Counted from the first letter of the stretch, positions 11,677 to 18,460 are shown. The stretch: 21,560 nt of DNA from Hydnum rufescens UP504 (GCA_014904985.1 MU129032.1:2851-24410), one strand, 5' to 3'. The notes: generated from the letters alone by a model not told the origin. Program-made: numbers and translations.

Positions 11677-13125
11677 ATGGATGAGTTCGGCCTTACAGGT
11701 GATGAGAACCTATCACTATACTCGAATCCCTCCACAGCTTCTATTGCATCTTCCTTCTCCCTATCCTCAGTTGACACCTACTTTGATGATTTGGCACAAG
11801 AAGTGGCCTCCCCCAAGTTTGCCCATGCTGCCAACATGCACCGTATTCATAAATTCTTTGAGATCTTGGGGCAGACACAAGTCCTTGTTCCCAACACACC
11901 TGTTCCAAAAGTGTCCCAACTTGAACTTGTCCTCTCAGCATACCGCCGAGACCACCCAAAGCGCTTTCACCGGAACCTCCAGCTGTTGCTGGCAACTTTT
12001 GATGTGTTGCTCGCGATGATCCAGGATGACCTTGTTTTTCACTCAAACTCCAACAAGCCTCAACTTCCTGTTCCATATCAGCTTGCCATCTTCCTTTTCC
12101 GCATCGGCCATAATGGGAATGCTTCCTCTGTGGAATCTATTGCTCAGTGGGCAGGGCATAGTGCTGGTGCGGTTGTATCCTGCACCCAGCGAGTGATGCT
12201 AGCATTCATGGTGCATCATGATACAGCTATCCATCAGCCCAATGGGGAGGAAATCGCGAATGCTAAGGCTTGGGTTGGTGAAGCCAGTTGTTTTGCATGG
12301 CGGCATGGATACTGTATGGTAGATGGGACTCTTGTTCCACTTGCTGATAAGCCAGGCTTTCATGGGGAGGCTTATTTTGACCGTAAGTCAAACTACTCGC
12401 TAAATGTCCAGGTGTGTCAGTGAATTCTGTGCCATGTACTTGCATGCTCACCTAATCCCATCTAAACGCAGATTGTGAACCTCCCAAACTATCAAATAAT
12501 TGATTATGTTGTTGGCCCTGTTGGCAGTGCACACGACTCTTCAGCTTTCCGAGAGGCATCCATCTCAAAGGATCCTGCGCATTGGTTTGCCCGTGGTGAA
12601 TTCATGTGGGCGGATTCAGGCTATGCCCTCCAGCCATGGTGTGTGGTCCCATTCAAAAAACCGCTTAACCAGCAACCAGAAAACAAGACTTTCAACTACT
12701 ACCTCTCGAGGGTGAGTTGTTTCACCACCTTTTTTTTTCCAAATTTCGTCTCCCAATTTATGAATTTGAAGGTTCAAGTCAAATATGAGCATACTATGGG
12801 GTATCTCAAGGGGCGCTTTGGTTCATTACAGAGTCTGCAGCAACAAATCTCATGCCCACGTGACCACAAACTTGTGGTCAATTGGATAACTGTCTGTTTG
12901 ATTCTCCACAACCTCATCATCTCTATTGAGGGTGGTATTGATGAATTGGATCCATTTTATCGTGAGATTCTTGCTGAGGGACGTGAGGCCGAAGTCGAGC
13001 CTGATGAATGGGTAGATGGGCCATTGATTCCTGATGCTGAATCGGGTGTTCAGGTGTCACCTGGGCAGAGGCAGCATGTCCTCCTTAGAGAAGCCATCAC
13101 TGATAGTATTTCAGACTCTTCCTAA
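11677..13125 (+). CDS. PIF/Harbinger-type DDE transposase (three exons)
   Basis: This family cuts and pastes Harbinger DNA transposons in the nucleus. The exons are 11677-12411, 12472-12711 and 12772-13125, giving 442 aa with no frame break. Residues about 130-177 (LPVPYQLAIFLFRIGH through SIAQWAGHSAGAVVS to RVMLAF) form the helix-turn-helix region typical of the family. The nuclease signature follows: Asp216 in MVDGT, GPVGSAHDSSAF with Asp267, MWADSGYALQPW, and KYEHTMGYLKGRF with Glu331 as the likely third acidic residue. Length and order match DDE_Tnp_4 (HARBI1-like) proteins. The ATG at 11677 is the first in an open frame and fits the family's short N-terminal extension. Codon use and continuity suggest a functional or recently active copy. 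The minus-strand gene at 13256-14455 points towards it and is probably its partner. Confidence 0.92.
12412..12471 (+). other. Transposase intron 1
   Basis: This 60-nt intron starts GTGTGT and ends ACGCAG, with a branch-like CACCTAAT about 20 nt before the acceptor. It contains an in-frame TGA, so it must be removed to join LNVQ to IVNLPNYQ. That junction matches the conserved order of the family. Both exon ends fall on codon boundaries. Confidence 0.88.
12712..12771 (+). other. Transposase intron 2 (in-frame, no stop)
   Basis: This 60-nt intron starts GTGAGT and ends TTGAAG. It contains no stop codon and is a multiple of three, so retention would add 20 residues between YYLSR and VQVKYEH without breaking the frame. 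The consensus donor and the tight spacing between DDE motifs in relatives favour splicing. Its branch site is not obvious. Confidence 0.75.
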
Positions 13126-13255
13126 ATATGAGCTTCGGATCCCTGAAGCTGAAATGAGGACAAGGGAGGCACGAAAAGATATGAAGTATATACAGTATAA
13201 AGATAATTCGCCTTCAAGAAAAATGAAGGCTGATTCACCTCAATCCATCAATAGA

Positions 13256-14455
13256 CTAGTTAACAGAATTCTCGAAAGCAAAAGTGTCACCAGGAGTGCC
13301 CATCCCATCACTATGACTGTACTCATCGCCAGAGAACATACCCTGATCAAATGTATCAGGATTGGGGGGGAAAGGCACATTACCGAACCCCCTGGAGGTA
13401 CCAAGGCCTCCACCAGTTGCCATGCCTCGCTGAGCAGCCATAATCACCTGCAGTGTGCGGAGTTGTGCATCTCGGTCAGCCTTAGCACGGCGCTCTTCAG
13501 CCTCAAGTTGGCGCTTGTGCCGACGCTCTTCTGCGGCAATCCGCTCCTTTGCTTCACGTTCGCGAGCACGTATCTTTTCGATTTGGATTTGAGCATGGAT
13601 GTCGGTTTTATGTTTCAGAGCACTAGCGTCGGACTCCGCCATGTCACCGAAAACTGCAAGAGCATCCCTCTTCTTCGAGTGCTTCTTCTTTGCACCAGCC
13701 ATGCCGGGGGACGCAGTGGGTAAATCCGGAGTAGGTGCTTTGCGCTTCTTGGTGGAAGATGATGTGGAGAGACTGGGGAAACGAGTGGGAATTGGCGAGT
13801 CTGGGAAAGGAGTAGCGCAACCGCCCCCAATGGTGAGGCTGGGGGATGCACGAAGACCTGGAAGTGACTACATACAAAAATTAGCAGACAGACGCTATAG
13901 AGAAGACCAAATTCACCTCATCCTCGTTCTCCTCATGCATTTCTTCCTCTGCCTCAAATCCATCTCCATCTTTCTCATCGCCGAACGAGACCCCCCAATC
14001 AGGACTTCCAATGCGAGCGTCTGCATCAGCAACTGAAATTCCCGTCTTCTCCTATCTTCATCACCTTCATCAGAGTTCCGGGAGTCAAATAGATTCTGAA
14101 GAGCATCGCGACGCTCATCCGAAGTCGCAGAGACCACATTCATAATTCCGATTGGATTAAGAGAGGGATGCTCCTGCCACCATCCATGAAATTCATCGAT
14201 ACCAGGGGAATTTTTGGGCTTTAAAGCCTGCTATTTAGGATGAAGGTATGTTAGACTATCCACAAGTGAATACTGGCGCGTGCGCACCAATCTGATTATA
14301 TATTTCTGATCCTTCGACAGCTTCACCGACTTCAAGACCCGCTCCTGTTGCACCAAGCTGTCAGAGTTCATCCGCTTCCCAGTTAATTCCGGATTTGTTT
14401 CCGGTTTGTTCCCGGTTTTGGTTCCAGCCTGTTTCCAATTTGTCCCCATCTCCAT
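13256..14455 (-). CDS. Probable Harbinger accessory protein (acidic region, basic signal, coiled coil), multi-exon
   Basis: I cannot name this protein with certainty. Harbinger elements usually carry a second, Myb/SANT-like DNA-binding protein that helps the transposase enter the nucleus, and this gene lies where that one is expected. Likely exons on the minus strand: 14455-14288 (starting MEMGTNWKQAG); intron 14287-14231 (57 nt, CTAAC branch, ends ATAG); an exon from 14230 (NSPGIDEFHGWWQEHPSLN); a less certain junction near 14030-14070; an acidic exon (DWGVSFGDEKDGDGF) ending at 13917; intron 13916-13858 (59 nt, CTAAT, CCAG); and a last exon from 13857 to the stop at 13256. The last exon has a Ser/Pro/Thr-rich part, STKKRKAPTPD (a likely nuclear signal), AGAKKKHSKKRD, and a charged coiled coil (EREAKERIAAEERRHKRQ) followed by a Gly-rich tail. 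The phase across the last intron does not match, so one splice site or one base is wrong. The start is uncertain. Confidence 0.6.
14216..14230. repeat. Short palindrome GGCTTTAAAGCC
   Basis: The palindrome lies at an inferred intron-exon border of the accessory gene. A slightly altered version (GGCCTTAAAGCCTG) recurs near 18793 in the second copy. Probably incidental. Confidence 0.5.
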
Positions 14456-14518
14456 TTCATTCCCCCTTCATTTCCGCGTTTCCTTTACCAGGCTGGTCAG
14501 CCACTTTTCTGCATCATA

Positions 14519-14553
14519 TTAGATATAATGAGCCTTGCATTTATTATATCTAA
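14519..14553. repeat. Inverted repeat with 11-bp arms
   Basis: TTAGATATAAT at 14519-14529 pairs with ATTATATCTAA at 14543-14553 round a 13-base loop. It lies between the accessory gene and the GC-rich block. The second copy keeps it imperfectly near 19085-19120. Confidence 0.8.
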
Positions 14554-14569
14554 CTAGATGTTTTTACCA

Positions 14570-14632
14570 GGGGGCCCCTGGGGGCCCTGCAATACAATCA
14601 AGGGGCCCCCCCAAGCAGCCCAGGGGCCCCTG
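14570..14632. repeat. GGGGCCCC-rich palindromic block
   Basis: Several overlapping GGGGCCCC and CAGGGGCCCC units occur in both orientations, separated by TGCAATACAATCAA. The same block recurs, slightly eroded, at about 19140-19200. On the minus strand the TTGCAG and CTGGCAG in or beside it could serve as acceptors for the long intron that starts at 14800. It would form strong secondary structure. Confidence 0.75.
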
Positions 14633-14640
14633 CCAGATTA

Positions 14641-14702
14641 TGCATTATTAATTTATATATTTATTATTATTATTATTATTAGTATTATATTAGTATATAC
14701 AA
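14641..14702. repeat. AT-rich (ATT)n tract
   Basis: A run of ATT triplets is flanked by ATATAT-type sequence. An equivalent tract lies at about 16570-16662, in the same position relative to module 5, which supports homology of modules 0 and 5. On the minus strand it would lie inside a long intron. Confidence 0.8.
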
Positions 14703-14800
14703 CCATAGGCTCACCCAGTGGGGCTCACCCTGTGCCCAAGAAGAGCAGCCTCAGAGGCTGCTGTTCTTGTGCAAGTGTAGCTAAAGAAAAAAACACTTAC

Positions 14801-14970
14801 CTGGAATTCACCCCAGTCGGGGCCTGGGTTCCATTTGGGTGATCCCTCAAGGGGGAGTCGCTCATGGTTTCATTCATGTGGGCCTTCGCGGTTTCGTTCC
14901 TGGTTTTTGTTCATGGCGTGTCGCTCGGCGGGTCTGTGGTCGGGGGTTCGTGCGGGCTCTGGTCCAATAT
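14801..14970 (-). repeat. Array module 0: exon-like segment with consensus donor
   Basis: Read on the minus strand, this segment ends TTCCAG followed by GTAAGT at 14800-14795, a perfect donor. Just inside the end is a weak stem (CCCC-AGTC-GGGG), the counterpart of palindrome B. The following intron would be long. It holds a variant hairpin at about 14738-14767 (GCAGCCTC-A-GAGGCTGC within AAGAGCAG-like flanks), the AT tract and the GC block. The segment is similar to module 5 (16714-16890): both share the CCATTTGGG and GGGTTCGTGCGGG-type stretches. No continuous reading frame was established. Confidence 0.6.
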
Positions 14971-15236
14971 TTAGAGAACTAATTAATGAATTAGTTAAAC
15001 AATGCAGCGCAAAAAGAGCAGCTTATGCTGCTCTTTTTGTGCCACAAGAATAAGGAATAAAAATAAAGAAAAAATACCTTGTAGTACCCCACACCCGCTG
15101 CAGCGGTGTGGGGTACTGGGGCCGTGTACTCTCACTCGTACGTATGGGGGTTCGTATGGGTGCCCGTTGTTCGGGCGTCAAAAAGGGGGGGGGCGGGGGT
15201 TTTGCCTCTGTATTTGTTTGCTGGGGATGTTGAGAC
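14971..15236 (-). repeat. Array module 1: exon 15078-15236, intron below it
   Basis: The minus-strand exon ends with a near-perfect palindrome B (15083-15117, arms AGTACCCCACACC, one C bulged) and then CTACAAG followed by GTATTT. The intron holds hairpin A, AAAAAGAGCAGC at 15011-15022 against GCTGCTCTTTTT at 15027-15038, with further GC/GT pairs at its base, and TTTAACTAAT as branch site. The acceptor is unclear. Where modules 6-8 have CTCTAG, this one has CTCTAA at 14971. ATTAG just upstream or ACCAG just downstream could replace it. Confidence 0.7.
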
Positions 15237-15566
15237 CTACAAGACAAACTTTTAAGTTAGTTAGAAATTAAAAACCACACAAAAAGAGCAGCTTTCGCTG
15301 CTCTTTTTGTGTGGCTGTAGCTGGAGGGGGACTTACCTTATATAGAACCGCACACCCGCCATGGCGGGTGTGTGATTCTGGGCCCTTCTTTGGCGCGTTG
15401 CCATGGGCTGTGTCCTCATTTGGCGTGGTGCCGCATGTTGCGTCGTTTGCCCATTGGCACGTCGCGTTGCTGTGTTGTGTTGCCATCTATCGCGTTGCCG
15501 CGTTGCGTTGCCGCGTTGTGTTGGCGTGTGGCGTTGCTCTTGTCGTTTTGCGGGTTATCGTCGTAC
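15237..15566 (-). repeat. Array module 2: exon 15337-15566, intron 15237-15336
   Basis: The minus-strand exon ends with perfect palindrome B, CACACCCGCC-AT-GGCGGGTGTG (15351-15372), then TATATAAG followed by GTAAGT. The intron is 100 nt and contains a perfect hairpin A with 18-bp arms (CCACACAAAAAGAGCAGC at 15275-15292, loop of 4, partner to 15314). It has TTCTAACTAAC as branch site and CTTGTAG as acceptor. The exon shows YDDNPQNDKSNATRQ in one frame and NEDTAHGNAPKKGPESHT in another, so its frame is broken. Confidence 0.8.
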
Positions 15567-15931
15567 CTACAAAATAACATTTTTAAATTAGTTAAGAATT
15601 GAATACCACGCAAAAAGAGCAGCTTTCACTGCTCTTTTTGCGCGGGTGTAGCTACTGGGGGTGGGGGCTCACCTTATATACTACCACACACCCGCCGCAG
15701 TGGGTGTGTGGTTCCTGAGGCTCGTTTGGCGCGTTGCCGTGTGTCGCGTCCTCATTTGGCGCGATGCTGTATGTCGTGTTGTTGGCGCGCTGCTGTATGT
15801 TGCGTTGTTGGCGCGCTGCTGTATGTTGCGTTGTTGGCGCGCTGCTGTTCAGCGCATTGCCGTGTATCATGTTGCCACTTGGGCTCTCGCCGTTTTGCGG
15901 ATTATCGTCATGCGTTGGACGAGGCTGCAAT
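15567..15931 (-). repeat. Array module 3: exon 15673-15931, intron 15567-15672
   Basis: The minus-strand exon begins LQPRPTHDDNPQNGESPSG after CTAG, contains 26-bp tandem repeats, and ends with palindrome B (ACCACACACCC at 15683-15693 against GGGTGTGTGGT at 15702-15712), then TATATAAG followed by GTGAGC. The intron is 106 nt, with hairpin A at 15609-15642 (arms CGCAAAAAGAGCAG, loop CTTTCA), CTTAACTAAT as branch site and TTTTGTAG as acceptor. This exon starts like module 2 (DDNPQN). Confidence 0.8.
15758..15850. repeat. 26-bp tandem repeat inside the module 3 exon
   Basis: GGCGCG followed by a GCTGTATGTTGCGTTGTT-like segment recurs with starts at 15758, 15784, 15810 and 15836, all 26 bp apart. 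An extra, more distant copy starts at 15728. Because 26 is not a multiple of three, each copy would be read in a different frame on the minus strand. Confidence 0.85.
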
Positions 15932-16175
15932 CTAGAATAATTAAATACATTAGTAAAAAATTTCAAAGCAGCGCAAAAAGAGCAGCTTTCGCTGCTCTTT
16001 TTGTGCCATTGTATCTACTAATAAAATACTCACCTTGTGACCACACACCCACCACTGTGGGTGTGTGGTCGTCTGCTTGCCTTTCCAGGCGGCGGCTTGT
16101 TGTGGTTTCGGAAGAAGACGACTCAACGCCGGCAATTGCCGGTTGTTAAAAAGTGCCCAAGCGCGGTGCTGCAAG
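15932..16175 (-). repeat. Array module 4: exon 16034-16175, intron 15932-16033
   Basis: On the minus strand a possible acceptor TGCTTGCAG precedes the exon at 16175. The exon ends with palindrome B (GACCACACACCCAC at 16039-16052 against 16057-16070) and CACAAG followed by GTGAGT. The intron is 102 nt with hairpin A at 15971-16006 (GCGCAAAAAGAGCAGC, loop TTTC), TTTACTAATG as branch site and ATTCTAG as acceptor. An open frame (RLLPKPQQAAAWKGKQTTT) spans the exon without an ATG. Confidence 0.75.
16129..16142. repeat. 14-bp perfect palindrome CCGGCAATTGCCGG
   Basis: The palindrome lies in the upstream part of the module 4 exon, flanked by CAAC and TTG, which nearly extend it. It may be a further stem of the same folded structure. 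Confidence 0.85.
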
Positions 16176-16699
16176 CAGAATACATATTAATACCAAGTAT
16201 ATAGACATGAAATAAACACTATATAATATATATTTGTCCAAAAATGTGAATAAGATGACGATAATAAGTCAGAGCTCAAATAAGGCATGATATGGCTAAT
16301 TGCAGAGTGGATGGGGCCACTTCTATGAGTCACAATTGGCCCAAATTTAAATATAATGATAGTAAATGCATACCCCTACATGGGCGACCAGTTATATTAG
16401 ACGATTCTGGCACTTTTCAATTTTTCACGCCTTCAATTCCCTAAATCAGCCTGGTCAGTCACATGGGGGACCTAATTTAGGTACCATTTTTGGGGCAGAA
16501 AATGGTACCTAATAGGTCCCCCATACAGTATCGGCCGAAATATGGCCATTTCGGCCAATCCATGGCTGTGCTAGATTATATATTTATTATTATTATTTGT
16601 TCACTATTTATTATTATTATTACTACTATTATTATATACATTATGCTATATACATATTATCCCCCCCGGGGTCTGCCACCACAGGGGGGGTATAGTTCC
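16176..16699. other. Inter-array spacer (possible long intron on the minus strand)
   Basis: No gene was recognised. If the donor at 16713 is spliced to the acceptor at 16176, the whole stretch is a 538-nt intron. It holds the inverted repeat at 16463-16524, an AT-rich (TTA)n tract at about 16570-16662 and a C/G run at 16670-16690. A noisy copy of 16300-16515 closes the window at about 21190-21560, so the spacer belongs to the repeated unit. Confidence 0.6.
16463..16524. repeat. Imperfect inverted repeat, arms about 26-28 bp
   Basis: ATGGGGGACCTA and AGGTACCATTTT on the left (16463-16490) pair with AAAATGGTACCT and AGGTCCCCCAT on the right (16499-16524) round TGGGGCAG. The arms differ only in the short ATTT/AAT spacer. 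The right arm start recurs as GGGGCAGAAAATGGTACCT at the very end of the window (about 21534-21552). Confidence 0.9.
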
Positions 16700-16713
16700 T
16701 GCAGGTCACGCAC

Positions 16714-16890
16714 CTGCATATACCCACCACACCTGGGTGGGGTTCATATGCCCCGGTCAGGGCCGGGTCCATTTGGGCGCTCCCTCGAGGGAGCGGTTTT
16801 CGTTCGTGGGGGCTTGTTCACGGTTTTTGTTTGCAGCGTGTCATTCGGCGAGTTTGTGGTTGGGGGTGTATGCGGGTTCTGGTTCAGGAT
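16714..16890 (-). repeat. Array module 5: exon-like segment, donor at 16713
   Basis: The minus-strand segment runs from CTCTAG (acceptor of module 6) to ATATGCAG followed by GTGCGT. A hairpin TGCAGGT-CACGC-ACCTGCA at 16700-16718 spans the donor itself, unlike other modules. One frame (ILNQNPHTPPTTNSPND) is open for most of its 177 nt but reaches a TGA before the donor. It corresponds to module 0 and probably begins the long intron across the spacer. Confidence 0.6.
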
Positions 16891-17163
16891 CTAGAGAAAT
16901 TTAAAATGAAACATTAGCGGAACAGTAATGCAGCGCAAAAAGAGCAGCTTACGCTGCTCTTTTTGCCCACAAGAATACAAAATAAAAACAAAAACAAAAC
17001 ATACCTTGCAGTACCCCACACCTGCTGCAGCGGGTGCGGGGTACTGGGGTCCTGTACTCCGGCTCGTACAGCGGGTTGTATGGGTCCTCCCTGCGGTTTT
17101 CGTTCACGCGCGTGTCGTTCCGTGGGTTTGTGGTTGGGCGTTCGCGCGGGTTCTGGCCAGGAT
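16891..17163 (-). repeat. Array module 6: exon 17005-17163, intron 16891-17004
   Basis: The exon is 159 nt and ends with an imperfect palindrome B (17011-17044, arms starting GTACCCC, centre GCTGCAGC) and CTGCAAG followed by GTATGT. The intron is 114 nt with perfect hairpin A (GCAAAAAGAGCAGC at 16935-16948, loop TTAC, partner to 16966), CGCTAATG as branch site and TTTCTCTAG as acceptor. Confidence 0.8.
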
Positions 17164-17450
17164 CTAGAGAAATAATAATAGGTTAGTTGAAAATGAATGC
17201 AACGCAAAAAGAGCAGCGTACGCTGCTCTTTTTGCACCACAAGAATAAGAAATAAAGAAAATAAAACTTACTTTGTAGTACCCCACACCCGCTGCAGCGG
17301 GTGTGGGGTACTGGGGTCGTGTACTCCGGCTCGTACGTACCGCGGTTTGTACGTCCTCCCTGCAGTTGTTTGTGGTCGTTTGCGGTTTCGTTCGCGGCGG
17401 TCGTTCGCGTGGGTTTGTGGTTGGGCGTTCGTGCGGGTTCTGGCCAGGAT
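17164..17450 (-). repeat. Array module 7: exon 17272-17450, intron 17164-17271
   Basis: Both palindromes are perfect here. B spans 17277-17312 (36 bp, half-site AGTACCCCACACCCGCTG) at the exon end, followed by CAAA and GTAAGT. A spans 17204-17235 (32 bp, half-site GCAAAAAGAGCAGCGT). The intron is 108 nt with TTCAACTAACC as branch site and TTTCTCTAG as acceptor. The exon is 179 nt and open in two frames (SWPEPARTPNHKPTRTT; NPHERPTTNPRERP), both low-complexity. Confidence 0.85.
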
Positions 17451-17724
17451 CTAGAGAATAATAATGGGTTAGTTGAAAATGAATGCAACGCAAAAAGAGC
17501 AGCGTACGCTGCTCTTTTTGCACCACAAGAATAAGAAATAAAAAAATAAACTTACTTTGTAGTACCTCACACCCGCTGCAGCAGGTGTGGGGTACTGGGG
17601 CCGTACTCCGGCTCATATGTACGGCGGTTTGGACGGGTCCCCCCAGGTCCCGTCGTTCGGGTGTCGATAGGCTGGGGTTATGGGGGGTTTTGCGTCGGTA
17701 TTCGTTGGCGCGAGAAGTGAAGAC
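17451..17724 (-). repeat. Array module 8: exon 17556-17724, intron 17451-17555
   Basis: Hairpin A at 17490-17521 is identical to that of module 7. Palindrome B at 17561-17596 has two mismatches, one of them a G-T type pair. The donor is CAAA followed by GTAAG, the branch site TTCAACTAACC, the acceptor TTCTCTAG, and the intron is 105 nt. The 169-nt exon resembles that of module 1, and it starts after a TTGTAG acceptor of the module 2/3/9 type. Confidence 0.8.
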
Positions 17725-17989
17725 CTACAATAGAATAAAAGGTTGTAAATTAGTTAAGAATTAAACGCCACGCAAAAAGAGCAGCTTTCACTGCTCTTTT
17801 TGCATGGCTGTAGCTACTGGGGGGGTAGGGACTCACCTTATATAGGACCACACACCCGCCATGGTGGGTGTGTGGTTCCTGGGGCCCTTATTTAGTGTGG
17901 TCGCATCCTCATTTGGCGTGTTGCCGTGTGTCGCGTTGTTTGGCGCGTTGCCGTGTGTCGCGTCGTTTGGTACGTTGTCGTGTGTTTCG
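17725..17989 (-). repeat. Array module 9: exon 17837-17989, intron 17725-17836
   Basis: The minus-strand exon continues in an open frame from the second accessory-gene copy, runs through 27-bp repeats, and ends with palindrome B (17847-17876, one G-T type mismatch) and TATATAAG followed by GTGAGT. The intron is 112 nt with hairpin A at 17768-17807 (loop CTTTCA), CTTAACTAAT as branch site and TATTGTAG as acceptor. It is close to modules 2 and 3. Confidence 0.8.
17912..17989. repeat. 27-bp tandem repeat encoding a 9-residue unit
   Basis: Three copies start TTTGG at 17912, 17939 and 17966; the last is cut short. On the minus strand they read as NDATHGNAPN-like peptides (NDATHGNAPNNATHGNTPN). 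Unlike the 26-bp version in module 3, this period keeps the frame. Confidence 0.85.
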
Positions 17990-18460
17990 ATTTGGATTTG
18001 AGCATGGATGTCGGTTTTATGTTTCAGAGCACTAGTGTGGACTCCTGCCATGTCAGCCTGAAAACTGCAAGAGCATCCCTCTTCTTTGAGTGCTTCTTTT
18101 TGCACCAGCCATGGCCGGGGATGCATGGGTAAATCCGGAGAGGTGCTTTGTGGCTTCTTGGTGGAAGAATGGATGTGGAGAGACTGGGGAAACGAGGGGA
18201 AATTGGCGAGTCTGGGAAAGGAGTACGCAACCACCCCCCAAATGGTGAGGCTGGGGGATCACGAACGACCGTGGAAGTGACTACATACAAAAAATTAGCA
18301 GACAGACCGCTATAGAGAAGACCAAATTCACCCACTCATCCTCGTTCTCTCCAATGCATGTTCTTCCCTCTGCTCAAATCCATCTCCATCCTTTCTCCAT
18401 CGCAAAACAAACCCCCAAATCCAGGACTATCCCAATGCGACGCATATGCCGAGCGGTTGT
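17990..18460 (-). pseudogene. Second copy of the accessory gene end, joined to the array
   Basis: On the minus strand this matches 13577-14030 of the first copy: the proline-rich region, the Lys-rich stretch, then SALKHKTDIHAQIQIE. At about 17989 the first copy would continue KIRAREREAKER, but here the frame runs on as THDNVPNDATHGNAPN, the peptide of the array repeats. Many single-base insertions and deletions break the frames further upstream. The coiled coil is missing. This is either a real rearrangement that fuses the gene with the array or the edge of the tandem unit. Confidence 0.7.

Larger units (their letters stand above)
13574..17982. repeat. Tandem unit of about 4.4 kb, first copy
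   Basis: The sequence from TTTCGATTTGGATTTGAGC near 13577 recurs from 17986 and can be followed block by block: accessory gene end, GC block, modules 0-4, spacer. The unit therefore contains the 5' part of the accessory gene and the whole array. Neither the transposase nor the accessory gene's 3' end (13256-13573) is duplicated within the window. Confidence 0.85.

Noticed and set aside
13034..13723. 229-residue plus-strand frame after the transposase
   Set aside because: It overlaps the transposase C-terminus out of frame and runs antisense to the coiled-coil exon. It has no recognisable motif.
14558..14842. 94-residue plus-strand frame with an Ile-rich stretch
   Set aside because: The hydrophobic part comes from the ATT tract. 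It is not a plausible membrane protein.
15372..15613. Cys/Val/Arg-rich open frames on the plus strand of the array
   Set aside because: They are mirror frames of the repeated GC-rich segments. All splice signals point to the minus strand.
15007..17521. Stem plus T-run structures as bacterial intrinsic terminators
   Set aside because: The setting is eukaryotic. The stems are flanked by A-runs on one side and T-runs on the other, so they are symmetrical, and they lie within intron-like segments.
14738..17836. CRISPR array
   Set aside because: Repeats are about 270-370 bp apart, spacers are related to each other, and there are no cas genes.
14738..17836. Mitochondrial double-hairpin elements
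   Set aside because: Two hairpins per module recall those elements of fungal mitochondria, but the splice signals, the GC-rich exon-like parts and the neighbouring nuclear transposon genes argue for nuclear DNA.
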